DNA of 28,589 bases from Paraktedonobacter sp035294465 (GTDB taxonomy: Bacteria > Chloroflexota > Ktedonobacteria > Ktedonobacterales > Ktedonobacteraceae): assembly GCA_035294465.1 (NCBI GenBank), contig DATGKW010000190.1, forward strand, positions 1-28,589. Direction: 5' to 3'. Shown here piece after piece: positions 7,130-15,625 of the stretch. The first letter of the stretch is position 1, and each line of letters starts with the position of its first letter. The notes below the pieces were generated by a model that worked only from the letters and a program-made list of their open reading frames with translations, had not been told where the DNA came from and did not search any database. The position numbers and the translations under genes were made by a program.

Positions 7130-8095
7130 TTGGGCTTCCTTGGCCTGATTAGCCGGGGTTTGCGTCTCGCTTCCTTGCCCGTTGCCTTCGGCACTGTTGA
7201 GCGGCCAGAGCTGGATATGCCCCTCGGCGAAGCGCACTTCGGCTCGCCCGTTGAAGGGATACATCTCCAGTGCCTCTTTCGGCAATTGCAGGCGTCCCAC
7301 GCGGTCGATCAGGATAGATTCGCGGTGCGTGGAACTGGAGAGGCCGATGATTGCGCTGGCGGCCGGCACCTGGGCGTGTACTTTCTCCAATGGGGCCTCG
7401 CGGCGTACGGTTTCTGTACTGGTGCGCCCGTCGCGGATAGCGATAGTACGATCAGCTTCTGACGCTATTGCAGCATCGTGGGTCACGATCAGGATGGTCA
7501 GACCAAGCTGGCGGTTCAGCCCGCGCAGCAGGTGCATGATCTCGCCGGCTGTGACCGAATCCAGTTCACCGGTCGGCTCGTCGGCCAGCAGCACCTTTGG
7601 TTCATTGGCAAGCGCGACCGCGATGGCTGCCCGCTGCTGCTCGCCGCCGGAGAGTTGTTCTGGTCGCTTCTTCTCCATCCCGGCCAGACCGACCAGTTCG
7701 AGTAGTTCTCGCCCCCGGCGCCGTCTGTGTGACAAGCCGGCTCCGCGCAGTAGCAATGGCTCCTCTACGTTGCCTATGATGCTCAGTTCGGGCAGGAGGT
7801 TGCGCCCACTCTGCTGCCAGATCTGCCCCACCACGAATCGGCGGTAGCGAATGCGTTGCGCCTCACTCTGCCGCGTCAAATCGTTGCCTGCGACCAGGCA
7901 TCTGCCCGCGCTTGGCATGTCCAGCCCGCCCAGAATATTCATCAAGGTGCTCTTGCCCGAACCTGAAGCGCCAACGATGGCGAGCATTTCGCCGGGCATC
8001 ACTTCCAGATCCAGCCCTTGTAGCGCCACAACCTCCAGGTCGGCTACTTTGTAGATCTTGACGAGATTATCACATACGATCAACGGTTCAGGCAT
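7127..8095 (-). CDS. ABC transporter ATPase (LolD/MacB type) with C-terminal AbrB-like domain
   Basis: A 322-residue nucleotide-binding subunit that should power the two flanking permeases. Walker A is GASGSGKST (42-50), the signature LSGGEQQR (148-155), Walker B VLLADEP (168-174) followed by TGELDS, and the switch His is H206. The Q-loop reads QIWQQ instead of the common FVFQ. The ATPase core ends at about 225. After a linker, residues ~258-300 (ILIDRVGRLQLPKEALE and EVRFAEGHIQLWPL) match the pattern of an AbrB/SpoVT swapped-hairpin domain, normally a DNA-binding or dimerisation fold. Usual LolD-type subunits are ~230 residues and lack this. I start at the ATG at 8095, preceded by GGAGTG; a GTG three codons earlier is less likely. 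The gap to the upstream permease is 21 bases. Confidence 0.92.
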   Translation of the reverse strand: MPEPLIVCDNLVKIYKVADLEVVALQGLDLEVMPGEMLAIVGASGSGKSTLMNILGGLDMPSAGRCLVAGNDLTRQSEAQRIRYRRFVVGQIWQQSGRNLLPELSIIGNVEEPLLLRGAGLSHRRRRGRELLELVGLAGMEKKRPEQLSGGEQQRAAIAVALANEPKVLLADEPTGELDSVTAGEIMHLLRGLNRQLGLTILIVTHDAAIASEADRTIAIRDGRTSTETVRREAPLEKVHAQVPAASAIIGLSSSTHRESILIDRVGRLQLPKEALEMYPFNGRAEVRFAEGHIQLWPLNSAEGNGQGSETQTPANQAKEAQ

Positions 8096-8116
8096 AGTTA
8101 ACACTCCGTCCAGGCA

Positions 8117-11110
8117 TCAATCTTCGTTCAGGCGCAGCACCTGGGCAATCGAGGGACGGGAGACAATACGTACCATCATGCCCAGCGCCACGATACACAG
8201 CGCAATCAGCGCTCCCAGAGCGATCCAGAGCGCCGGAGGAATCACGACCTGCACCGGCGGCGTGCTCTGAGCGGCGTAGAAGGTCGCGCTATCCACGTTG
8301 CCGGTGATCTGGCTAGGCAGAATGCTGGTAAAGACCAGCGAGGGTAGCGCGAGCACCGACAGGAGCCAGCCAAAGAAAAAGCCCAGCAGGATAGACGGGG
8401 TATAAATAATGACCTGCTCCCAGGCCAGCGTACTGGCGATCTGGCCCGGCGTGGCTCCCAGAGCGCGCAGCGCAGCAAAGTTCGTCAGGCGCGAACGAGC
8501 GTTAAGCCATGAGGCTACCAGGTTGCCTACCAGGGCCAGCAGCAACGCGGTGATGGCTCCCAGCAGCAAGATGCCGAAAAGGGCCAGGGAGAGCGGCTCG
8601 CTCGAAAGTTGCGCAACAATCTGACGCCTGTCATAAAGCGGCGAGAGGCTTAAATCGCCCTGGCTCAACTGATGGCGTAACGCGGCGAGTTGCGCAGGAT
8701 CGTCTCCGGTGCGCAGCCAGACATAATTCAGCGGCACGGTGAAGCCGCTGGAGGTTGTGAAGTTATGCGTATAAACACCCACGAAGGTCAGGTAATCGGC
8801 CAATACTTCGGGAATGCTGCTGTTGTCAGGAGTCGGAATATGCTGTATTTCGCCTAGAGCCTTAAGATTCACCAGGTCTACTGCGCCTACCATCGAGAAA
8901 TTCAGAGTAAAGTTCGCGCCGGGCGAAAGATGCAGCTCATTCCAGGTATTGGCATCAACAAATGCAGGCACCACGCCCTGGCGCAGCGCGGCTGCCCGTG
9001 CCTGGGCAAGTTGCCGCATGAGCGAGGCAAGTGGCTGCGTGGAATCTTGCGGGGACCAGCGAGCTGTTTGCGCGAAGGTGCTGGTATCGACCGCTTTGAA
9101 ATCAATGGGAAGGCTGAGTGAGGAGCCGCCAGCAGTTACCGACTTGACATAGCCAAGCGAGGCTGAGAGGACGCCTGGCAGGTGAGCGTAGATGCGTGTC
9201 TCTTTTGTCATCTGCTGGGGCGTGATCAACGCAACGGGCACCAGGCCGCTGAAGTCGGCTCCAGCCTGATAATCAGCCACGTCCTGAATACGCTGAGCCT
9301 GCGAGGCATTGAAGATCAGGGTAAAGATTGTAAAAGCTGTGGCTAGGGCTAACAGCAGGGTCATGCGCAGCGATTGGCGAGGCGCGCGCGACATCTGAGC
9401 CAGGGCGATCAGCGAGGCGGCTCCACGCAAGCGCCCGGCCAGCCAGGCTCCGGCGCGCAAAATCTGAGGAAACCAGCGCAACAGGAGCAGCAGCGCGGCC
9501 AGCAATAGACAGAGCACTTCCAGCAGAGTCAGAGGCGAGAGAAAGAGCAGGAGCAGGCGAGTGTCGAGCGCATGAGAGTTGGTCAGGTAGATGGAGAACC
9601 CCGCGCTCGCCAGCGCAATCACGACCGCGAACAGATCCAGGTTCAGGCGCTGCCAGAAAGGGCGATGCGTCGAGCGCGCGGCCTCGCGTCTCAGTGCCAG
9701 TACGTCGCGATTGGCCGTTCCCCAGATGGCCAGCGTCATCGTCAGCACCAGCGTGGCAACTGTAGCCAGCGCGTAGGAGCCCACGCCAGGCACAATCGAG
9801 AGAGGATTGCCGGTGAGGATATTGAGTGCTCCCTGGTCCGCAGGCGCGAGCATGTGCTGGGCCAGCAGGCGCGTGAGCGGAATCGCCAGCAGCGGCCCGA
9901 TCAGCAGAGCGATCAGGCCGAGCAGCACCGCTTGCATGGCCATCGCCCAGAAGATTTGCCTGCCGCTGGCCCCGCGACTGCGCAGCAGCGCGAGGGCCCC
10001 CACCTGGCGGTCAACCAGGATGCCCGTCATCAGTACGATAAAGAACAGCGCCAGGCCGAGTACAAGTAGCATCAGGCTCGTCGCCGGAAACTCGGCAACA
10101 GGCAGGCGGTCTCGGTAGAGATCGAACGTGCTGGTAGGAACGTAAGTTACCACGTTCTGCAAGGCTGATCCTTGATTCAACAGTCTGTTGTCTGCATTTT
10201 CTACCTGGACCGTTGCGATATCGTTCAGAATAGGATTTACATCGTTGATTTGAATGCGCGAAGGGTTCAGGCTGTAATACCAGATTAAAGAGCTGGGAGA
10301 TGCCATGATCACGTGGGATCCGGAAGGAGCCTGGCTGAGCAGAGAAATCAGAGCAGTATTTGAAGCCATCGCGCCAGCGACAAAATTATTCGTATCAAGA
10401 GACTCACCTAGAAAGCTCTCTCCGTGCCAGAACGGATCGTTGTCGTTCAGTAGCGTGAAAACGCCCACGACCTTGAGATTGAGCACTGTGAATGCCTGTC
10501 CACCCTGCTCTGTTTGAGAACGGACGACACGAACTGGCACAATCGTACCGGTTCTCCAATGGAGATTGGCGGCCGTCTCCGACCTGAGCGCGATCTCGAT
10601 GGTATTCCCATTGAAAGCGGGGCCGGGCATGCGTCCCTGCACAAATTTCAGATGAGCAGGCGCGCGCGCGACATCAACGCCAACTATCTCTATCTGGTCG
10701 CCGGAGACGCTTGGCACGCCATTCGCACTGGTCTCAATAATATTGAACGGTGAGGTTTGCAATGAGAATTGCTCAGGGAGGAGGTACGGCCCCAGGTTCT
10801 GCTGAAATTCCTGGTTAAGCGATTGCGTCAACTGGCCAACAGTGCCAGGTGCAAGCCCATAAGCTGTGCCGCGTACCACAATATCAGTATTCTGGCTATT
10901 GGAAGTCAGAGCAGCCCGCAGGCCAGCAGTCATCGCGACCTGCGCGTAGAGTGGAGCCGCGCAAACCACAACCACCGCAGCAACCATCCCCGATCCCACC
11001 AGACAAAGCATGCGCCAGGTTTGGCGTATACGCTGGAAAGCCAGGATCATGCTCGCCGGCAAAACCGCCCGGCTCTCGCTTCCTGGCAAAACACCGATTA
11101 CCCGTTCCAT
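8117..11110 (-). CDS. ABC transporter permease, FtsX-like, large (first permease of the operon)
   Basis: A 997-residue paralogue of the permease at 4157-7111, with the same plan. There is one N-terminal helix (CLVGSGMVAAVVVVCAAPLY), a big external domain, a first FtsX module with LLRSRGASGRQIF, a second external domain, a C-terminal FtsX module with LRALGATPGQI, and the end LRLNED. I start at the ATG at 11110 for two reasons: AAAGGG lies about 9 bases upstream, and from this Met the conserved Gln of QRIRQTW is residue 26, exactly as QRVRKTW is in the other permease. A TTG start 75 bases upstream is open but unsupported. It is first in a permease-ATPase-permease operon, so the transporter is probably a heterodimer of the two permeases. 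The substrate is unknown. Confidence 0.88.
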   Translation of the reverse strand: MERVIGVLPGSESRAVLPASMILAFQRIRQTWRMLCLVGSGMVAAVVVVCAAPLYAQVAMTAGLRAALTSNSQNTDIVVRGTAYGLAPGTVGQLTQSLNQEFQQNLGPYLLPEQFSLQTSPFNIIETSANGVPSVSGDQIEIVGVDVARAPAHLKFVQGRMPGPAFNGNTIEIALRSETAANLHWRTGTIVPVRVVRSQTEQGGQAFTVLNLKVVGVFTLLNDNDPFWHGESFLGESLDTNNFVAGAMASNTALISLLSQAPSGSHVIMASPSSLIWYYSLNPSRIQINDVNPILNDIATVQVENADNRLLNQGSALQNVVTYVPTSTFDLYRDRLPVAEFPATSLMLLVLGLALFFIVLMTGILVDRQVGALALLRSRGASGRQIFWAMAMQAVLLGLIALLIGPLLAIPLTRLLAQHMLAPADQGALNILTGNPLSIVPGVGSYALATVATLVLTMTLAIWGTANRDVLALRREAARSTHRPFWQRLNLDLFAVVIALASAGFSIYLTNSHALDTRLLLLFLSPLTLLEVLCLLLAALLLLLRWFPQILRAGAWLAGRLRGAASLIALAQMSRAPRQSLRMTLLLALATAFTIFTLIFNASQAQRIQDVADYQAGADFSGLVPVALITPQQMTKETRIYAHLPGVLSASLGYVKSVTAGGSSLSLPIDFKAVDTSTFAQTARWSPQDSTQPLASLMRQLAQARAAALRQGVVPAFVDANTWNELHLSPGANFTLNFSMVGAVDLVNLKALGEIQHIPTPDNSSIPEVLADYLTFVGVYTHNFTTSSGFTVPLNYVWLRTGDDPAQLAALRHQLSQGDLSLSPLYDRRQIVAQLSSEPLSLALFGILLLGAITALLLALVGNLVASWLNARSRLTNFAALRALGATPGQIASTLAWEQVIIYTPSILLGFFFGWLLSVLALPSLVFTSILPSQITGNVDSATFYAAQSTPPVQVVIPPALWIALGALIALCIVALGMMVRIVSRPSIAQVLRLNED

Positions 11111-11258
11111 CGGAGCAAGCCCTTTACTCTGAGAAATAAGAAGGTGTCGCGGCCTGTATCTTTTCGCGGAAAGATTTGATAACAAAAGTACGCTTTATAG
11201 GGGACCAATCTCACAGTTTTTGATTACTCGTTTTTTAGGAGAGGGTGTAAGGGGCGAA

Positions 11259-11798
11259 TTAGCAGGCCCCAAGATTATGCCAGGTCACCGGGCCGACGAT
11301 GCCATCTACTGCAATCCCCTTTTTCGTTTGGAAATCCTTGACCGCGTTCTCTGTCTGAGGCCCAAAAATCCCATCCTTTGCCAGAGGATACGTGAAGTGG
11401 TACGGCGAGTCGGGGAAGGCTTTTTGGGCATAGAGAGCATTCAGCTTGCTTTGCAGAGATATAACCAGGGAGCCGGTGCTACCGTTCTCGATTGTAGCCG
11501 GGCAGGTAGTCGGAGTTCTGGTAGGAACAGGTGCAAGAGTAGGGGTAGGGGTAGGGGCCGCCACAATATTCTGGCTGCCTACGGTAGCACTGATAGGGCC
11601 GGTAGGACTGGTTGCTGCGTGTACCTCTTTGCCGGAACCGGCGGTTGTAGGTGCCTGACCTTCGGTACTGAGAGAGAATACGAGGGCAGCGACCAGTACC
11701 GCAGCGACCAGTATAGCTGCAACTAGAAACGTGCCAAGAAGAAAAGCAAGCCTGCGCTTCTTTTTAGATGTGTCTACAGGCAGATGCGTTTGCAACAT
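11259..11798 (-). CDS. Membrane-anchored peptidoglycan-binding domain protein
   Basis: A 179-residue protein with a short cytoplasmic basic tail (KKKRR), one membrane helix at about 18-43, and a Thr/Pro-rich spacer with TPTPTP that would span the wall. The C-terminal domain at about 105-178 has the PG_binding_1 pattern: SLVISLQSKLNAL, then DGIFGPQTENAVKDFQ, then VDGIVGPVTWHNL. Such domains bind peptidoglycan; no catalytic domain is attached. C98 before the domain and the terminal C179 could form a disulfide closing it. The start is the ATG at 11798 with AAGGA 8 bases upstream. It ends 148 bases before the permease start and is transcribed the same way, but no terminator is obvious between them. 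Confidence 0.85.
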   Translation of the reverse strand: MLQTHLPVDTSKKKRRLAFLLGTFLVAAILVAAVLVAALVFSLSTEGQAPTTAGSGKEVHAATSPTGPISATVGSQNIVAAPTPTPTLAPVPTRTPTTCPATIENGSTGSLVISLQSKLNALYAQKAFPDSPYHFTYPLAKDGIFGPQTENAVKDFQTKKGIAVDGIVGPVTWHNLGAC

Positions 11799-12158
11799 AT
11801 GTATATTCCTTTACTTGAGAGCAGAGAAAGCGAACTCAGTTGCCGCTTCCATTCCCACCTGTTTTTTTGCTCTGTTGAAACGAATATTCCTCTTTTCCAA
11901 CTCCCAATGCATGAGTAGCATGCAGCCTTTGTTGGATCTTCTCATTGATTGACTATCCAGAGTATAGAGGAAAAGATCCCTATTTGCCAGCGCAACTTCT
12001 CAACATCTATCTATCAACTTTTGGAGCAAGAGGAAGGGCACAGGGAAAGTTCTCGCCTTGCTCTGATGATAATTTTTGTTTAAACACTAGCTTTTTGATG
12101 ATAATTTAGTTTAATATATTTACACATATCGATCTTTTATTTTGAAGGAGAGAAGCCA
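11799..12158. other. Intergenic region between divergent envelope-protein genes
   Basis: 360 bases without a gene. On the minus side there is a TATACT-like -10 (complement of 11962-11967), within GGATCTT/AAGATCC arms (11934-11940 and 11973-11979). On the plus side, 12064-12114 carries a direct repeat in very AT-rich DNA just before the secreted-protein gene. I see no coding potential here. Confidence 0.6.
12064..12114. promoter_or_regulatory. Direct repeat, candidate regulator site
   Basis: TGATGATAATTTTTGTTTAA at 12064-12083 and TGATGATAATTTAGTTTAA at 12096-12114 are almost the same, with starts 32 bases apart (three helical turns). They end 44 bases before the ATG at 12159, overlapping where its promoter must be. 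This looks like a two-site operator or activator site, but no known regulator is recognised. Confidence 0.55.
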
Positions 12159-13652
12159 ATGAGATTCCTCATTCGGTCAAAACCCACCCTGACCTTTTTT
12201 TCTCTGGCGACGGTTGTGCTCGTTTCTCTGTCACTTGTCGTTTCTACACTGCATCCAGCTGTAGCCCAGGCACGGGCTGCCAGCCCACAATTTGCTGCGC
12301 GCGGCGAGCTGGACTGCAACGGCTATAGTAAGATTCAGCAGCCTATCAAGCGCGATTTTCCCTGCGCAGATATCACCGGCCTGCATGGAGAGCGCGGCGA
12401 GGACAATGAACATTATATTGGCCACGACGAGCCAAGTGCGCAGTTTCTTTCGAGTCAACCTGGTTCGGCCAACAATGTACTCTGGAACATTACATTGCCG
12501 GTGGAGCATCCTCTGCCGGCGACCCAGACCTTTGAGAATACTGCAACGTTCTGGTTCAGCATGGCGCTGTGCGATACGAATTCGTATCCGCTGAATCCTT
12601 GCCTGCCGGATAGTGACCAGAATCCTTCCTCGCGGTTTTCAGGCGATCCTTCGGTCGCCGGGTCCGCGTTTCTTGAACTACAATTCTATCCTCCCGGTTA
12701 CTATCCGTATCTCACCCGGCTGAGCTGTGATGCGACTCACTGGTGTGCGGCCATGACTATTGATAGCCTGGAATGCAATCCGTCGGCTCCAACCTGCAAT
12801 CCGAACTGCACCGAACCGGTTAATTTCGCGTTTATTCAGCGCAATGGCGTACCTACAGGCCCGCCGGGACCGGCCAGTGCGACGAATGCGACCTTTACGC
12901 CCAATGCCCAGACCTTGCTGATGAACCAGGGCGATCACATTCAGATTATGCTCCACGATACGCCAGCAGGAGTCATCAGCGCTCTTGTAGATGATAATAC
13001 GGGCCAGAGCGGGTTTATGGTTGCCAGTGCTGCGAACGGTTTTCAGCATTTGGATGTAAATACCTGCGCTCCAACAAACTACTCGTTTCATCCTGAGTTC
13101 AGTACCGCGAAACTACACAATGTTGACTCCTGGACGTTCCTGGAAGCCAATATCGGCATCGCCTACGAGCTTGGACATTTCGAGCCTCCCGACAATGACA
13201 GCGACGATGGCAACTGCTTCTCCGGCCCGCTGGTGCCGGGTTGTCTCGATGCCGACCTGGATTATGATGGCACTTCTTACCGGGCTGACTGGCCCGATGG
13301 GACAAACAATACTCCTACGCCGGCCTTGATCAGCACGCCACTCAGCATCAATGCTGGTGGAATGTATACCTGGAGATATCCTTCGCTGATCTTTGAGACA
13401 GAGGTGCTTTCGACCGAATCAACCTGCAATAGTGACGGAAGTGGCTGCACAGTTCCGCCTCCGGGCGCAGCTTTCTATCCTTTCTACGCTCAGTCTGGAG
13501 AGGGTATGAGCTGCGTTCTGACCTTTGGCAATGATATTCGCGGCTCTACTGTCAACGATTTTGGCCGGGACGCCGAGTACGGACACTCGGATCTCAGCTG
13601 GTTCTTTGGGACCGCTGACAGTGGTGTGCAGCCTAATCCGTGCCCCTTGTGA
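12159..13652 (+). CDS. Secreted Cys-rich protein, unknown function
   Basis: A 497-residue protein with a clear Sec signal peptide (basic start MRFLIRSK, hydrophobic core to about 32, cleavage near AQARA). AAGGAGAG lies about 9 bases before the ATG. The mature part is acidic, aromatic- and Pro-rich, with about 16 Cys spread evenly, so probably held by disulfides. Stretches include VLWNITLPVEHPLP, FWFSMALCDTNSYP, FLELQFYPPGYYP, and a late DADLDYDGTSYRADWPDG that could bind Ca2+. The block pattern suggests a beta-sandwich, and similar proteins occur in soil bacteria without an assigned role. No catalytic motif is recognised. It has its own strong terminator and is probably monocistronic. Confidence 0.82.
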   Translation: MRFLIRSKPTLTFFSLATVVLVSLSLVVSTLHPAVAQARAASPQFAARGELDCNGYSKIQQPIKRDFPCADITGLHGERGEDNEHYIGHDEPSAQFLSSQPGSANNVLWNITLPVEHPLPATQTFENTATFWFSMALCDTNSYPLNPCLPDSDQNPSSRFSGDPSVAGSAFLELQFYPPGYYPYLTRLSCDATHWCAAMTIDSLECNPSAPTCNPNCTEPVNFAFIQRNGVPTGPPGPASATNATFTPNAQTLLMNQGDHIQIMLHDTPAGVISALVDDNTGQSGFMVASAANGFQHLDVNTCAPTNYSFHPEFSTAKLHNVDSWTFLEANIGIAYELGHFEPPDNDSDDGNCFSGPLVPGCLDADLDYDGTSYRADWPDGTNNTPTPALISTPLSINAGGMYTWRYPSLIFETEVLSTESTCNSDGSGCTVPPPGAAFYPFYAQSGEGMSCVLTFGNDIRGSTVNDFGRDAEYGHSDLSWFFGTADSGVQPNPCPL

Positions 13653-13670
13653 GCCAGTGATCTCGGCCAG

Positions 13671-13704
13671 GGAGAGCAGCGACCCGTCGCTGCTCTCCTT
13701 TTTT
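13671..13704 (+). terminator. Rho-independent terminator of the Cys-rich protein gene
   Basis: A perfect 12-bp GC-rich stem (13671-13682 with 13687-13698, loop CCCG) is followed directly by six T. It lies 18 bases after the stop at 13652. Confidence 0.93.
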
Positions 13705-13888
13705 GTCGGCAGCGAGAGCAGGAGAATTAAGAGTGTGTGAGCTCTGCCTGGTATAGCGGTAGTTCGATAAATAGATAGAAATAACGTTTTTCTATACCTT
13801 GCTCATACTACCAGAGAGAGAAATGTTTCCTTACAGACGCTTTCTTAACGCGTTGAAGTGGAGATGTTCATTCCTGGAGGAGGCGACT

Positions 13889-14734
13889 ATGGTGCAGGGG
13901 AAAGTCTCCTACGCTGGGCAGGCCATCGCGCTCTTCGCTCTGTTGCTCTCACCGATGCTGGCAGTTGCACCGCCAGCATTCGCGGTTATCAGACATTCGC
14001 ATATGCGACCGGGGTTAATCGGGCCAAAAACGTATTATCTGGCACTGGGTGATTCGCTGGCCTATGGTTTTCAGCCTGATTTTGATTGGACAAATGGGTA
14101 TGCAAACTATTTTGCCGATAATCTGCAAAACTATGGAGTCAAAATGTACGTGAATCTGGCCTGCCCTGGCGAAACGACAATCACCATGATCAAGGGGGGG
14201 TGTCCGTATTCGCTGCTCCACAAATATGTGTATGCTGGTCCACAGTTAGCGGCGGCTGTAACTTTTCTACGTCAACATACCGGTCAGGTTAGCCCGGTCA
14301 CGCTGGATATTGGCGCCAACGATCTGCTGCCAGACCTCAATACTGCGAATTGTCTGGCCGGTCCACATTGGGCAAGAGATCTGGCGACAGAAGACTATAA
14401 TCTCAAACATATCATCCTGCCGCGTCTGATTGCGGCGCTGACGGTTGATGGTCATGTAAGCGGTGACTTGCTTTTGATGAATTATTACGATCCCTTTCAG
14501 AATAACTGCCCGAACACCATGCGATACATTCGAGAGTTTAATTGGCATCTGGCAGCCGATGCACGTGGACTGGCTACCATTGTAAATGTGTTCACGCCCT
14601 TTAGCGGCTCAGCGCCAATCAATCCTCATCTGTGCAATTACACATGGATATGCAGCGTCCTTTCGGATATCCATGCGAAAGATGCTGGCTATGAGCTTAT
14701 AGCTAACGCGTTCGAGAGGACGACCGGCTATTAA
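13889..14734 (+). CDS. Secreted SGNH/GDSL hydrolase
   Basis: A 281-residue exported esterase/lipase-like enzyme. The signal peptide spans about residues 1-32 (core IALFALLLSPMLAVA). The SGNH blocks are visible: LALGDSLAYG with nucleophile S56, DIGANDL with G142 and N144 for the oxyanion hole, and DIHAKDAGY near the end with D260 and H262 as the likely acid and base. Six Cys (in ACPGE, GGCPY, NCLAG, NNCPN, LCNY, ICSV) could form three disulfides, as in extracellular actinobacterial lipases of this type. I start at the ATG at 13889, which has GGAGGAG 7 bases upstream and opens the signal peptide; upstream in-frame starts (13823) lack this. The substrate could be a lipid, an acetylated glycan or another ester. 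Confidence 0.88.
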   Translation: MVQGKVSYAGQAIALFALLLSPMLAVAPPAFAVIRHSHMRPGLIGPKTYYLALGDSLAYGFQPDFDWTNGYANYFADNLQNYGVKMYVNLACPGETTITMIKGGCPYSLLHKYVYAGPQLAAAVTFLRQHTGQVSPVTLDIGANDLLPDLNTANCLAGPHWARDLATEDYNLKHIILPRLIAALTVDGHVSGDLLLMNYYDPFQNNCPNTMRYIREFNWHLAADARGLATIVNVFTPFSGSAPINPHLCNYTWICSVLSDIHAKDAGYELIANAFERTTGY

Positions 14735-14791
14735 TTAACGTTTTGAGTGCATCTTTGGAGGTCGCAGAACTTCTCTCGATTGCCTCCAAGC

Positions 14792-14800
14792 TGATATAAT
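14792..14800 (+). promoter_or_regulatory. Extended -10 promoter of the response regulator/kinase operon
   Basis: TGATATAAT, a consensus extended -10, about 57 bases before the ATG at 14857. The -35 region is poor. Confidence 0.5.
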
Positions 14801-14856
14801 AGGGCGCAAGATATCGAATCGAAAGGAACATTACGTCGGGAGATACGGCAATACTT

Positions 14857-15624
14857 ATGGCAGTCATCAAACTTTTGCTGGTTGACGACCACGGGCCGTT
14901 GCGGAAGGCTTTGCGCGAGGGTTTGCAGGCCACCGGGGCCGTACAGGTGCTGGGCGAAGCTGCTACGGGCCAGGAGGCGCTTTCTCAAGCCCTTGAGCTG
15001 GACATCGATGTAATCTTGATGGATGTGCAGTTGCAGCCCTCGCAGCCTGGTCGCAAGGCGATGAGTGGGGTGGCCGCCGCCGTGGCGATCAGACGCGAGC
15101 GCCCCCGCATGCCCGTGGTTTTCTATTCGATCCAGGATGACAATGAATATTACCGCGAATTTCGCGCCTCCGGTATTCTGACCCATTATGCCTATGTGCG
15201 CAAAAGTAATTATCTGCTGCCCAGTATGCTTTTGCCGCTGTTGCGCGATGCTATTCACGGGCGTAGCCTGGTTGATCCTGAAATTGAGGATCGCGTGCAG
15301 GAAGTGCGCGACCTCGATGAGCAGTCGCCGCGTGCTCTGCTGGAGCCGAACGAGTTGCGCGTGGCTGAACTGGTGGCCCAGGGCATGACCAATGAGCAGA
15401 TTGCCGCCCGTCTCAATTTGCACGACAAGCGCGCTGTTAGTCGTACCAATGGACGCATCTACGCAGCCTGGGGCCTGAGCGAAACGGCAGTGGATGACAA
15501 GGTAGCGCGCGCACGGGCTACGCTGATCTACTCGCTCAATCGCATGATTATATGGAACGAGGATGGTGAGGCGCTGGTGCAGGACCGGCGCGGCGAGTGG
15601 GTGCCGCTTTACAAAGAGGAATAG
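14857..15624 (+). CDS. Response regulator with LuxR-type HTH
   Basis: A 255-residue two-component regulator. The receiver domain (about 1-130) has the acidic pair D10-D11, phospho-acceptor D56 in ILMDVQL, switch S91 and K116 in VRKSN. A HTH region at about 162-210 (LEPNELRVAELVAQGMTNEQIAARLNL) matches the LuxR/NarL class, though the recognition helix (HDKRAVSRTNGRIYAAWGL) is divergent. About 45 residues follow the HTH, longer than usual. The ATG has GGGAGA about 13 bases upstream, a loose spacing. The next gene, a histidine kinase, starts one base after this stop, with its ribosome site inside this gene's last codons, so the two are surely a pair. Target genes are not known. Confidence 0.9.
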   Translation: MAVIKLLLVDDHGPLRKALREGLQATGAVQVLGEAATGQEALSQALELDIDVILMDVQLQPSQPGRKAMSGVAAAVAIRRERPRMPVVFYSIQDDNEYYREFRASGILTHYAYVRKSNYLLPSMLLPLLRDAIHGRSLVDPEIEDRVQEVRDLDEQSPRALLEPNELRVAELVAQGMTNEQIAARLNLHDKRAVSRTNGRIYAAWGLSETAVDDKVARARATLIYSLNRMIIWNEDGEALVQDRRGEWVPLYKEE

Positions 15625-15625
15625 C

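Noticed and set aside
9572..10069. Open frame on the plus strand inside the first permease
   Set aside because: Composition rich in Arg/Gln/His, typical of an antisense frame over hydrophobic coding DNA.
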